This document shows positions 41,425-49,412 of a stretch of 49,670 nt of DNA, in pieces (position 1 is the first letter of the stretch; the number at the start of each line of letters is the position of its first letter). The notes under the pieces were generated by a model. That model had not been told where the DNA came from and ran no database searches. It saw nothing but the letters and a program-made list of their open reading frames with translations. The position numbers and the translations under genes were made by a program. Origin of the DNA: Pseudonocardia lacus (GTDB lineage Bacteria; Actinomycetota; Actinomycetes; Mycobacteriales; Pseudonocardiaceae); assembly GCF_018531445.1 (NCBI RefSeq), contig NZ_JAHDTH010000033.1, positions 1-49,670 of the forward strand, read 5' to 3'.

Positions 41425-42018
41425 TCAACGCTCCTCGGGTGGGCCGGGTTGGGCGCGAGGGCCGCCGTCGCTCAGCGAACGGGCCTCCAACCGCAACAGG
41501 ATCGCGATGACGGCGGCGTACGCCTCGATGGCGCGGACCTGGCTCGCGTGCCAGCGCCACGGGGCGTGGTGCAGCGCGTTGAGCGTGCCGACCGTGTCGC
41601 CCCGGATGCGGACCGGCGCCGAGATCACCGCCCCCACCTCCGCCCCGCTCCCCGACGACCGCCCCGGCGCATCCCGGACACGCTGCCAGACGACGGCGTA
41701 CTCCGCCGCCCGGGACAGGTCGTCGACGGTGACCGTCCGCCCGAATCGCACGCAGTCGATTCCGGGGCCGACCTGCGAGCGCCGCTGCGCGGTCTCCAGC
41801 GCGGCCGCGGCGTCGTCGGTCGCCCCGACCACCCGCAGCTCGTCGTCGTCGCCCAGCATCATCAGCCCGACACCGTCGACGCCGAGCACGTCGGCGGCCG
41901 CCGAGAGCACGTCCGCGAGCCGGGCCCGCACCCCCTCCGCACCGGTGGCGAACGGGACGTCCGCCCCGACGAGCAGGGCGACCAGGCTCGATGCGAGCGC
42001 GGTGTCGTCGACGGCCAT
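41425..42018 (-). CDS. GAF-domain sensor without ANTAR, 197 aa
   Basis: A GAF domain closely similar in layout to the neighbouring GAF-ANTAR protein (GVDGVGLMMLGDDDELRVVGATDDAAAALETAQRRSQVGPGIDCVRFGRTVTVDDLSRAAEYAVVW). After the final helix the protein ends in a Pro/Gly-rich tail; no ANTAR follows. It may act as a sensor partner for the downstream ANTAR protein, in the same transcript. A SigB/SigF-like promoter lies upstream. Confidence 0.85.
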   Translation of the reverse strand: MAVDDTALASSLVALLVGADVPFATGAEGVRARLADVLSAAADVLGVDGVGLMMLGDDDELRVVGATDDAAAALETAQRRSQVGPGIDCVRFGRTVTVDDLSRAAEYAVVWQRVRDAPGRSSGSGAEVGAVISAPVRIRGDTVGTLNALHHAPWRWHASQVRAIEAYAAVIAILLRLEARSLSDGGPRAQPGPPEER

Positions 42019-42071
42019 GCGGTGCTCCGCTCCTCTTCCCCGGGTCGGACGGATGTCCACCCGGCTCAGCG

Positions 42072-42096
42072 GTACCCGAGCGGTCGTGTCGGAACC
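42072..42096 (-). promoter_or_regulatory. SigB/SigF-type promoter candidate of the GAF operon
   Basis: On the minus strand GGTT (42096-42093), 15 bases, GGGTAC (42077-42072). It lies 54 bases before the GAF gene start, inside a 112-base intergenic region. Confidence 0.6.
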
Positions 42097-42130
42097 ACCC
42101 GTCGACGTGGGCGGCGTGGCCGGTGTCCCG

Positions 42131-42811
42131 TCAGGCCAGGTTCCGCGCCAGGAAGGCCCGGGTCTGCTCCCACGCCTCGGCGGCGGCGCGCTCGTCGTAC
42201 ATCGACGGGGCGTCCCAGTTGGAGAAGGCGTGCCCGGCGTCGTGGCGCTGGACCGTGACGTTCGCCTTGTCCGCCATCGCCTTCTCGACCTGCTCGATCT
42301 GCTCGGCCGGGATGTACGGGTCGTGGTCGCCGTAGTGGAACAGGGTCGGGCAGGTGAGCCGGTCGGCGCGGTCGAGCATCCCGTGGATGCCCGAGCCGTA
42401 GTACGGGACGGCGGCATCGACGTCGGTCGAGGTGGCGCACAGGTAGGTCAGGGTGCCGCCGAGGCAGAACCCGATGGCCCCTACCCGCCCGGTCGTCTCG
42501 GGGAGGCCGCGCAGGTGCGCGACCGCGGCCGCCGCGTCCTGCGCGGCGAGCCCGAAGTCGAGCTTCTGCACCAGCGCCATGCCGTCCGGCATGCCCGACT
42601 CGTCCTTGCGCTCGAAGCGCCGCTCCAGCCGCCAGAAGACGTCCGGGGCCAGCGCGACGTAGCCCTCGCCGGCCAGCCGGTCGCAGATCCCGCGGATGTT
42701 GTCGTTGATCCCGAAGATCTCCTGGAAGACGACCACCCCGGGCCCGCCACCGGACTCGGGGACCGCCAGGTAGCCGTCGAAGCCGTCGCGGATCGTCTCG
42801 TAGCGGGTCAT
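42131..42811 (-). CDS. Dienelactone hydrolase family protein, 226 aa
   Basis: Alpha/beta hydrolase with a nucleophilic Cys in GFCLGG (C116), an acidic residue in GDHDPYIP near residue 167 and a His in DAGHAF near residue 197, the Cys-Asp-His triad of dienelactone hydrolases. E31 in FQEIFG is the residue that polarises the nucleophile in the family. Members hydrolyse cyclic esters in chloroaromatic or general lactone metabolism. Length is normal. It is divergent from the adenosine-deaminase-like gene. Confidence 0.93.
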   Translation of the reverse strand: MTRYETIRDGFDGYLAVPESGGGPGVVVFQEIFGINDNIRGICDRLAGEGYVALAPDVFWRLERRFERKDESGMPDGMALVQKLDFGLAAQDAAAAVAHLRGLPETTGRVGAIGFCLGGTLTYLCATSTDVDAAVPYYGSGIHGMLDRADRLTCPTLFHYGDHDPYIPAEQIEQVEKAMADKANVTVQRHDAGHAFSNWDAPSMYDERAAAEAWEQTRAFLARNLA

Positions 42812-42828
42812 GGCCCGATCATGTCAGT

Positions 42829-42840
42829 GCGGTGCACCGC
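42829..42840. promoter_or_regulatory. Perfect 12-bp palindrome between dienelactone hydrolase and deaminase
   Basis: GCGGTGCACCGC lies in the 105-base divergent gap. It may bind a regulator of either gene; no partner regulator is adjacent. Confidence 0.25.
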
Positions 42841-42916
42841 GGTGGGGCGGCCGCCGCGTCGGCCGGGCACGATGATCCGCGTGCCGCACCCGAGTCCGAA
42901 CCAGTGGAGGGCGAGG

Positions 42917-43945
42917 ATGTCCGCTTTCATCGCCGGTCTGCCCAAGGCCGAGCTGCACGTCCACCACGTCGGATCCGCCTCGCCGCGGATCGTCGGCGAG
43001 CTGGCCGCCCGCCACCCCGGCATCGTGCCCAGCGATCCCGTCGAGCTGCGGCGCTTCTACGAGTTCCGCGACTTCGCCCACTTCATCGAGGTGTACCTCG
43101 CCGTGGTCGCGCTCATCCGCACGCCGGAGGACATCCACTACCTCACCTACGAGGTGGCCCGGGAGATGGCGGTGGACCAGCGGCTGCGCTACGCCGAGCT
43201 GACCTGCACGCCCTACACCTCGGTGCGCCCGCACGAGGACGGCGTCGGCATGCCGATCGAGGCCTACACCGAAGCGCTGGAGGATGCCAGGGTCGCGGCC
43301 GAGCGCGACTTCGGGCTGGTGCTGCGCTGGATCTACGACATCCCGGGCGAGTCCGGCCTGCCGGCGGCCGACGCCACCCTCGACTACGCCCTGAACCACC
43401 GGCCCGACGGGCTGGTCGCGTTCGGCCTCGGCGGTCCCGAGATCGGGGTGGCGCGCCCGCAGTTCCAGCCGCACTTCGACGCCGCGCGGGCGGCCGGCCT
43501 GCACTGCGTGCCCCACGCCGGCGAGACCACCGGGCCGCAGACCGTCTGGGACGCCCTGCGCGTGCTCGGCGCGGAGCGGATCGGCCACGGCACCTCCGCC
43601 GCGCGGGACCCCGAACTGCTGGCCCACCTGGCCGCCACCGGCGTGCCGCTTGAAGTGTGCCCGTCCTCCAACCTCGCCACCCGGGCGGTCGCGGCGCTCG
43701 CGGAGCACCCGCTTCGGGTGTTCCGCGACGCGGGCGTGACGGTGACGGTCAACTCCGACGACCCGCCGATGTTCGGCACCACCCTGAACCGCGAGTACGA
43801 GATCGCCGCCGAGCTGCTCGACCTCGACGAGGCCGGGCTCGCCGAGCTCGCCCGCGCCGCGGTCCGCGCCTCGTTCGCCGAGGACACCGTGAAGTCGCGG
43901 ATCCTCGCCGAGATAGACGCCCACGCGAACGGCCCGGGGTCGTAG
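42917..43945 (+). CDS. Adenosine/aminodeoxyfutalosine deaminase-like protein, 342 aa
   Basis: Amidohydrolase-fold deaminase: metal ligands in the HxH motif at H14/H16 (LHVHHVG), PHAGE with the catalytic Glu near residue 205, a GHGT loop, and late NSDDP. The sequence around HVHHVGSASPRI differs from classic adenosine deaminases (usually HLHLEG) and resembles the actinobacterial group that includes aminodeoxyfutalosine deaminases of menaquinone biosynthesis. The substrate may therefore be adenosine or a related nucleoside. The ATG has GGAGG upstream. Confidence 0.85.
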   Translation: MSAFIAGLPKAELHVHHVGSASPRIVGELAARHPGIVPSDPVELRRFYEFRDFAHFIEVYLAVVALIRTPEDIHYLTYEVAREMAVDQRLRYAELTCTPYTSVRPHEDGVGMPIEAYTEALEDARVAAERDFGLVLRWIYDIPGESGLPAADATLDYALNHRPDGLVAFGLGGPEIGVARPQFQPHFDAARAAGLHCVPHAGETTGPQTVWDALRVLGAERIGHGTSAARDPELLAHLAATGVPLEVCPSSNLATRAVAALAEHPLRVFRDAGVTVTVNSDDPPMFGTTLNREYEIAAELLDLDEAGLAELARAAVRASFAEDTVKSRILAEIDAHANGPGS

Positions 43946-44422
43946 TCAGTCCTGCCCGGCACGCCCGCGCGACCGGTCCCACACGGAGTTCCTGCGGCCG
44001 TCGCCGATCAGCCGTCGCGCGACGAGGGGCAGGGCCGAGGAGTCGAACGCCACCTCGCCGACGCTGTAGCGGTCGATCGCCCGCGCCACCCGCCGCCAAC
44101 CGACCCAGGTGAAGTTGCCGCGGTGGCAGACCATCCAGGCGTTGACATGGGGCAAGTAGACGGGTCGGTCCAGGAACGACGCGGTCGGCGTGGGGGCGAG
44201 GCCCGACGCCGGCCGGACGTACAGCCGCCAGACGCCGTCGGGCCGGTCGAAGAACATCCGGTCGATCTCCGCCCACCCCCAGGACCCGCGCTCCCGCAAC
44301 GGATTGGGCAGGTGCCGCTCCCTTCCCTCGGGGTCGCCGCCCGGGATCCTCTCCGGTGCCAGGACGGCGAGGCCCCGGTGCCCTACGCGGAGTTGCCAGT
44401 ACCTGCCGGTCAGATGGACCAC
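43946..44422 (-). CDS. Small protein of unknown function coupled to CYP152, 158 aa
   Basis: Not recognised as any named family. The sequence is rich in Trp, Arg and Gly (GRYWQLRVGHRGLAV, GSWGWAEIDRMFFDRPDGVWRLYVRPASG, GNFTWVGWRRVARAIDRYSVGEVAFD) with no signal peptide. Alternating hydrophobic strands suggest a compact beta-rich domain. The GTG start overlaps the last 13 bases of the P450 gene in another frame, a tight coupling that suggests joint function. It could be a specificity or chaperone partner of the peroxygenase. Confidence 0.6.
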   Translation of the reverse strand: MVHLTGRYWQLRVGHRGLAVLAPERIPGGDPEGRERHLPNPLRERGSWGWAEIDRMFFDRPDGVWRLYVRPASGLAPTPTASFLDRPVYLPHVNAWMVCHRGNFTWVGWRRVARAIDRYSVGEVAFDSSALPLVARRLIGDGRRNSVWDRSRGRAGQD

Positions 44423-45639
44423 CGACGCATTGTGCCGGGGTGGCGGAGGACCACACCGCCGCGCGGCCGGGTCGGGATCCGGGACAGGTCGTAGTCGAGG
44501 TCCTGGGACGGGAACCGGGCCGGGAGCGCGGCCAGCGCGCGGGCCGCGACAGCGATCATCGTCAGGGTGACCCCCTCGCCGGGGCAGCGGTGTCCGGTGG
44601 CGACGTCGCCACCGCCCTGCGGGACGAGCGCGTCGGGCTCGACGGCGCCCCGCAGGAACCGGGTCGGGTCGAAGCGGTCGGGGTCGGGCCAGTGGGCGGG
44701 ATCGTGGTCGGTGCCGTGCACGTCGAGGACCACCAGCCCGCCGCGCGGCAGCGGCACGCCGAGCACGTCCTGCGCGGCGCGTGCCCGGGCTGCCAGCACC
44801 GGGACGAAGGGGTAGAGCCTGCGCACCTCCTGGGCGAAGGCGTCCAGCGCGGCCTCGTCCCCGCCCGCGATGCGCTCGCGCCATTCGGGGTGCTCGTCGA
44901 GCGCCTTGCCGGCGAACGCCACGAACCAGGCCACGGCCACCGTCGGGCGCACCACGTTGAGCAGTGTCGTCGCCGCGACCCGCTCGGGCAGCAGCTTCCC
45001 CTTCGGGTCCCGCGCCGCGGCCGCGGCGTGCAGCGCGGTGCCCGGCGGGGGCTGGATCCGCCCGGCACGGGTGCCGCGCACCAGCCCCTTGGCCCACCGC
45101 CCCACCTGCAGACGGGCCCGCACGGCCCGGGCGTAGGCCGGGCCCGGGCGGGCGAACCCGTCGAGCACCGTCGCCAGCTGCTGCGCCAACCGGGGCAGCT
45201 CCTGCGCGTCCACCGGGACCCCCGCCCACGGCAGCACGGACGCGGTGAGCACCTCGACCGCCTCGTCGAACAGCACGACGCGATCCCGGTCGGCCCAGCG
45301 CTCGATCCGCGACGCCCACTCTCGCCCGGCCCGCTCACCCAGGTCGGCGACGGTCTCCGGGGTGATCACCCCGAGGAACAGCGCCTTGCGCAGGTGGTGC
45401 TCGCCGTCGTCCAGACCGTGCACCGTGCCCGGACCGAACAGCACCAGCTTCACCGGCGCCGGGAACGCACCCCGCCGGCGCAACCGGGGGTCGTAGAAGC
45501 GGCGCACCCCCTCCGGCCCACCCACCACCACCGCGCGGCGGCCCAGCAGCCGGGTGGGCACGGCCGCCGCGCCGCGGCGCAGCCGGGCCGCCCACGGGTA
45601 GCCGGTCCGGATCAGCTCGACGGTGCGGTCTCGGTCCAT
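44410..45639 (-). CDS. CYP152-type fatty-acid peroxygenase P450, 409 aa
   Basis: The heme loop PQGGGDVATGHRCPGEG and the I-helix Arg-Pro pair in LLNVVRPTVAVAWFV are hallmarks of CYP152 enzymes (P450-BSbeta, SPalpha, CLA). In these, H2O2 is used directly to hydroxylate or decarboxylate fatty acids and the substrate carboxylate binds the conserved Arg. The FGPGTVHGLDDGEHHLRKALFLGVITPE region also matches. No redox-partner gene is present, as expected. The ATG at 45639 fits a leaderless start just after a SigB/SigF-like promoter; an ATG 6 bases earlier is possible. Confidence 0.9.
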   Translation of the reverse strand: MDRDRTVELIRTGYPWAARLRRGAAAVPTRLLGRRAVVVGGPEGVRRFYDPRLRRRGAFPAPVKLVLFGPGTVHGLDDGEHHLRKALFLGVITPETVADLGERAGREWASRIERWADRDRVVLFDEAVEVLTASVLPWAGVPVDAQELPRLAQQLATVLDGFARPGPAYARAVRARLQVGRWAKGLVRGTRAGRIQPPPGTALHAAAAARDPKGKLLPERVAATTLLNVVRPTVAVAWFVAFAGKALDEHPEWRERIAGGDEAALDAFAQEVRRLYPFVPVLAARARAAQDVLGVPLPRGGLVVLDVHGTDHDPAHWPDPDRFDPTRFLRGAVEPDALVPQGGGDVATGHRCPGEGVTLTMIAVAARALAALPARFPSQDLDYDLSRIPTRPRGGVVLRHPGTMRRWSI

Positions 45640-45647
45640 GCCCATCA

Positions 45648-45672
45648 GTACCCGATCCGCCTGGACGAACAC
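45648..45672 (-). promoter_or_regulatory. SigB/SigF-type promoter candidate of the CYP152 gene
   Basis: On the minus strand GTGT (45672-45669), 15 bases, GGGTAC (45653-45648), placed 8 bases before the ATG at 45639. It implies a leaderless, stress-induced peroxygenase transcript. Confidence 0.6.
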
Positions 45673-45682
45673 CGTGAGCTGG

Positions 45683-46114
45683 TCACGTCCGCAACGCGAC
45701 GACCGGGGTGGACAGCGTGACGGTCGTGCCGGCCGCACCGGTCTCGATGCGCACCTCGTCCATCACGTCGCGCATGACGGCCAGGCCGTGCCCCGACTCC
45801 TCGGGGGGCCGGTGCCGCCACCGTCCCCGGTCCCGGACGGCGAAGGTCGCCGTCCCCAGCCCCGGGAACGGAACCGCGACCTCAGCGGTCACGACGATCC
45901 GGCCACCGGTGCCGGCGTAGGCGTGCTCGACGCTGTTGGTGACGGCCTCGTTCAGCGCGAGGACCACGTCGTCGATGCGCGGCTCCGGCCACCGGTGTTC
46001 CCGCAGCCAGTCGGTCACGCGGGCGCGCAGGGACGCCAGCTCGGTGGGGTCCGCGTCGAACACGAGATCCAGCCGTTGCGCGCGGTGGGACGGCTCCCGG
46101 ATCTCGTCGCTCAT
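45683..46114 (-). CDS. RsbW-like anti-sigma factor ATPase, 143 aa
   Basis: GHKL-type ATP-binding protein: N box VVLALNEAVTNSVEHAY, G1-like VRDRGRWR, G2-like GHGLAVMRDV. Size and layout match RsbW/SpoIIAB-type serine kinases and anti-sigma factors that bind SigB/SigF-family sigma factors. Together with the STAS-sigma protein and two STAS proteins in the same island, it suggests a partner-switching module. A SigB/SigF-like promoter precedes it. Confidence 0.9.
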   Translation of the reverse strand: MSDEIREPSHRAQRLDLVFDADPTELASLRARVTDWLREHRWPEPRIDDVVLALNEAVTNSVEHAYAGTGGRIVVTAEVAVPFPGLGTATFAVRDRGRWRHRPPEESGHGLAVMRDVMDEVRIETGAAGTTVTLSTPVVALRT

Positions 46115-46154
46115 CCCCCTCCGCCCATCGCGTCGACAGCCCACGCGCTGGTGG

Positions 46155-46179
46155 CTACCCCGCTGGACCAGGAGCAAGC
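46155..46179 (-). promoter_or_regulatory. SigB/SigF-type promoter candidate of the anti-sigma ATPase gene
   Basis: On the minus strand GCTT (46179-46176), 15 bases, GGGTAG (46160-46155). The last base of the -10 differs from the usual C/T. Confidence 0.5.
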
Positions 46180-46222
46180 TTCCTCGCCGCGCCGGGGGAC
46201 CGCACGGGGAGGTCGGTCGCGT

Positions 46223-47002
46223 TCAGGGGAAGCGGGGCCGGTCGGAGGGGGCCTGCCCGCTGACCGCGGTGACGATCTCCGTGGCGATGTCGCGGAGCTT
46301 GACGTTGCGGTTCTGCGAGATGCCGCGCAGCAGCTCGAACGCCTCGTGCGCGGTGCACCTGTTCTGCCCCATGATGACGCCCAGCGCCTGGTCGATCACC
46401 GCCCGGGACGCCAGCGCGGCCTGCAGGTGGGCCGACATCTCGCTGCGCTCGGCCATCCGCACCGCCAGCTCCAGCGCCCGGGACGCCTCACCGGCGAAGC
46501 GCTGGGCGACGAGCTGCTCGGCCGGCCCGAACGCCCGCGGCTGTGCCGCGTAGAGGTTGAGCGCTCCGATCACCGCGTCGCCGGCGTGCAGCGGCAGCGA
46601 CAACGACGACCGGACGCCGTGGCCCAGCGCCGGTACCCGGTAGCCGCCCCACCGGTCGTCGTCGACGAGGTCCTCGACCACCACCACCTGCCCGGTGACG
46701 AGGGAGCGCAGGCACGGGCCGTCGCCGTGGCCGTACTGGACCTCGTCGACCTGGCTGGCCCGGCTGTCGCTGCTGGCCACGGTGGTCGTGCCGCGGTCGC
46801 GGCGCAGGGTGATGCCGCACGACACGTCACCGGGCAGCATCTTGACCGCGAGCGCGGCGACCTGCTCGAGGAAGCCCGTGATGTTCTCGGTCGCCAGCAG
46901 CAGCTGCTGCAGCTCGGCGACCGCCTGGCCGGCCTCGATCGGCGCGGGGCCGCCGGGATCCGGCTCGGGTCCGGGCGTGCCGGGAGGCGTCTGGTCGGAC
47001 AC
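46223..47002 (-). CDS. GAF-ANTAR regulator, 259 aa
   Basis: An acidic Pro/Gly N-terminus (about 25 residues) precedes a helix (QAVAELQQLLLATENITGFLEQVAALAVKML) and a GAF domain (SCGITLRRDRGTTTVASSDSRASQVDEVQYGHGDGPCLRSLVTGQ). ANTAR follows: LASRAVIDQALGVIMGQNRCTAHEAFELLRGISQNRNVKLRDIATEIV. GTG start at 47002 without clear ribosome-binding site. It is divergent from the STAS gene. It likely senses a small molecule or redox signal and binds RNA hairpins. Confidence 0.93.
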   Translation of the reverse strand: MSDQTPPGTPGPEPDPGGPAPIEAGQAVAELQQLLLATENITGFLEQVAALAVKMLPGDVSCGITLRRDRGTTTVASSDSRASQVDEVQYGHGDGPCLRSLVTGQVVVVEDLVDDDRWGGYRVPALGHGVRSSLSLPLHAGDAVIGALNLYAAQPRAFGPAEQLVAQRFAGEASRALELAVRMAERSEMSAHLQAALASRAVIDQALGVIMGQNRCTAHEAFELLRGISQNRNVKLRDIATEIVTAVSGQAPSDRPRFP

Positions 47003-47224
47003 GGAACACGACCGATCCGGCAGCCGGCCCGTGGGAGCCGGGCTGCGGGTTGCGGCGAATCAAAGACGGCTCGCCACAGGGTTGACGGGCGCGGAATGCC
47101 TCCGACCCCGCCAGGGTCGCACACCCGGACCGTGGTGGCGGCCGGTCGGCTGCCGTATTCTCGTGGACGGTCCCGCAGCGCGGCCACCTCCGATCCATGC
47201 CCCGAGAAGTGGCCGAGGTGGTCC

Positions 47225-47575
47225 GTGTTCCCCCTGCAGGTCCGGTCCTCCTTCACGCAGGCACCGCCGACGGTGGTCACCGTGGCCGGCGACATCGACA
47301 TCGCATCCGTCGTGACGCTGCGCGACCACCTGCGGGCCCTGCCCGGCGACAGCACCGTCATGGAGCTGTCGGGGGTGCAACTGATGTCCGCGGCGGGAGC
47401 GCGCGAGCTGGCCGAGCTGCGCGACCGGCTCACCCGCGCCGGAGCGCCGCTGGCGCTCGCCGGCGCCGGGTCGCTCGTCGGGCGGGTCCTGGCGATCACC
47501 GGGCTCGCCGACACCGTCATCCTCACCGACACGGTCGACGCCGCCATCCACCTCATCGCCCGCGGGAGCCGGTAG
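47225..47575 (+). CDS. STAS-domain anti-sigma antagonist-like protein, 116 aa
   Basis: Single STAS domain: VVTVAGDIDIASVVTLRDHLRAL, STVMELSGVQLMSAAGARELAELRDRL, then ALAGAGSLVGRVLAITGLAD. The loop where RsbV/SpoIIAA carry the phosphorylated Ser (DSSG) reads SAAG, so the usual phospho-acceptor is missing. GAGGTGG is 6 bases before the GTG start, which is preferred. A -10-like TATTCT occurs at 47156-47161. Confidence 0.88.
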   Translation: MFPLQVRSSFTQAPPTVVTVAGDIDIASVVTLRDHLRALPGDSTVMELSGVQLMSAAGARELAELRDRLTRAGAPLALAGAGSLVGRVLAITGLADTVILTDTVDAAIHLIARGSR

Positions 47576-47603
47576 GGGCCCCCGTCAGCCCTATCAGCCC
47601 GGG

Positions 47604-48461
47604 TCAGCCCCGCCGGACCACCGCGAGGACCCGGCGCACGGCGGGCGTGGGCTCGATCAGCACGACGCCGTCCGGCTCCCCCGGGCCGTCCTCCGCCCCG
47701 GCCGACCTCGAATCGATCCCGGCGAGGGCAGCCACCCCGGCCGCGCAGCAGAACCGCAGGCCGGACAGGTCCACCCGGCGCACACCCGCGGCGTGGGCGG
47801 TGTCGAGCAGCGCCCGCACCCTGGCCAGGTTCCGCAGGTCGACCGCCCCGCTGAGCCGCAGGGTGTCCCCGGTCCGCTCGATCGCGGCCATGTGGTCGAG
47901 CACGGCCCGGTGGTGGGCCACGGCCGAGTCGCGCAGCCGGCCGGCCCCGTCCCGCTCCGGGTACCGGCACAGCACCCGCACCGACGGCCCCTCGGTCAGC
48001 CGGTCCAGGGTCCGCTCGAACTCGTCCAGCTGATCGTCGCCACCGCCGAGGCACCTGCGCAGCGCCGCCTCGTCGGCCGTGACGTTCACCGGCCGGCCCT
48101 CGCCGGTGCCGGACCGCGCCGCCAGCTCGGCCAGGCACTCCCACAACCCATCGCTCGAGCCGCCGGTGTCGGCGGCCACTGCCGCGGCGTCGAGGAGCAG
48201 CACCCTCCCGGCCCCGATCGCCGCGCCGGCCAGCTCGGTCGACAGCTGCTCGACCGAGGTGGCGGCGGGGTCGAACAGGCACACCGCCCGCTCGCCCCGC
48301 CGCAGGGCGGCGGTGACCCACAGGTCGACGGCGTGGCGGTCCTCGCATGGGGAGGCGGTCAGCAACATCGTGTGCGGAGGCGGCGCGGGACGGTCGAGGA
48401 CGGCCCTGCGCCGCGCCTCGTCGTCGGGACGGGGCGCGGGCTCCGGGTTCGATGCCGACAT
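47604..48461 (-). CDS. MEDS-STAS sensory protein, 285 aa
   Basis: The N-terminal part (residues about 25-190) resembles the MEDS domain (methanogen/methylotroph DcmR sensory): HTMLLTASPCEDRHAVDLWVTAALRRGERAVCLFDPA, with later RVLCRYPERDGAG. The C-terminal part is a STAS domain (LRLSGAVDLRNLARVRALLDTAHAAGVRRVDLSGLRFCCAAGVAALAG) whose phospho-site reads CAAG without Ser. AGGAG precedes the ATG. It may sense a metabolite or light/redox signal and feed the partner-switching network. Confidence 0.85.
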   Translation of the reverse strand: MSASNPEPAPRPDDEARRRAVLDRPAPPPHTMLLTASPCEDRHAVDLWVTAALRRGERAVCLFDPAATSVEQLSTELAGAAIGAGRVLLLDAAAVAADTGGSSDGLWECLAELAARSGTGEGRPVNVTADEAALRRCLGGGDDQLDEFERTLDRLTEGPSVRVLCRYPERDGAGRLRDSAVAHHRAVLDHMAAIERTGDTLRLSGAVDLRNLARVRALLDTAHAAGVRRVDLSGLRFCCAAGVAALAGIDSRSAGAEDGPGEPDGVVLIEPTPAVRRVLAVVRRG

Positions 48462-48637
48462 GGGTGCTCCTGCGGGCGACGGGCGGAATGCCTGCGCGTC
48501 AGGAGCGGGCGGGAGGGCTGGTGCCTGCACGCGCCTCGACGCGGCGGCTGTAAGTCCAACCGTCGTCGAGCCTACAGGCCGTCCCCCTCCGGCGCAGCCC
48601 GGTGCTGCGACCACGCCGGGACCCGACCGCGGCGCGA

Positions 48638-49389
48638 TCACCGCGGGCCGGCCGGTCCGCCCCGGTCGAACTCGGCCAGCAGGGCCGCCGCGACGTCGCG
48701 CAGCTTCACGTTGGAGTGCTGCGAGCGCCGACGCAGGATCGCGAAGGCTTCGTCCGCTGCCACCCCGGCCCTGGCCATGACCACCCCGATGGCTGGTCGA
48801 TGATCGACCTCGAGGTCAGCGCGGTCTCCAGGTGCTGCTCGCGGCGCTCCTGCTCGGCCAGCCGCGCCGCGAGCGCCACCGCCCCTGCCGCCTGGTCGGC
48901 GAACTGCCGCGCACGCGCCTGGTCCGCGTGGTCGAGACCGCGGGCCAGGCGGCTGTAGAGGTTCAACGCCCCGACGGGGGCACCCTCCACCAGCAGGAGC
49001 ACGGACAGCGAGGAGCCCGCTCCCACGGCCACGCCGCGCCGGCTGAAGGAGGGCCACCGGCCGTCCGAGGCGATGTCGTCGACGAGGACCGTCTCGCCCT
49101 CCCGGAGGCAGTGCAGGCAGGGGCCGTCGTCGACGGCGTACTGCACCTCGTCCATCCGCGTCGCGAACTCGTCGCTGGTGGCGGCCAGCATCCGCGAGTG
49201 CGAGGTGCGCTGCACGGTCACGCCGCAGGACTGCGCGCGCTGCACCGCCCCGGCGGCGAGGCGGGTGACCTCGACCAGGAACGCTTCGACCCCGGGCGCA
49301 CCGAGCAGCAGCACCTGCAGCTCCAGTGCGACGTCACGTCCGTCGCGACGGCCATCAGGCGGCGCGGCGCTCCCACCCGATGTGTCCAT
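48638..49389 (-). pseudogene. Frameshifted GAF-ANTAR gene
   Basis: From the ATG at 49389 (GGAGGT upstream) the frame encodes a full GAF domain (CGVTVQRTSHSRMLAATSDEFATRMDEVQYAVDDGPCLHCL...) up to SRSIIDQ. The ANTAR continuation (AIGVVMARAGVAADEAFAILRRRSQHSNVKLRDVAAALLAEFD) lies in another frame. Inserting one G between 48792 and 48793 would restore IIDQAIGVVM, the normal ANTAR start seen in the neighbouring genes. It is either a genuine single-base deletion or a sequencing error in a GC-rich stretch. Confidence 0.8.
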
Positions 49390-49412
49390 GCCCGACCTCC
49401 ACGACGACGACA

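Noticed and set aside
47225..47575. STAS gene starting far upstream as a long fusion
   Set aside because: The longer frame from about 45.6 kb is antisense to known genes; the GTG at 47225 has a good ribosome-binding site and yields a normal-size STAS domain.
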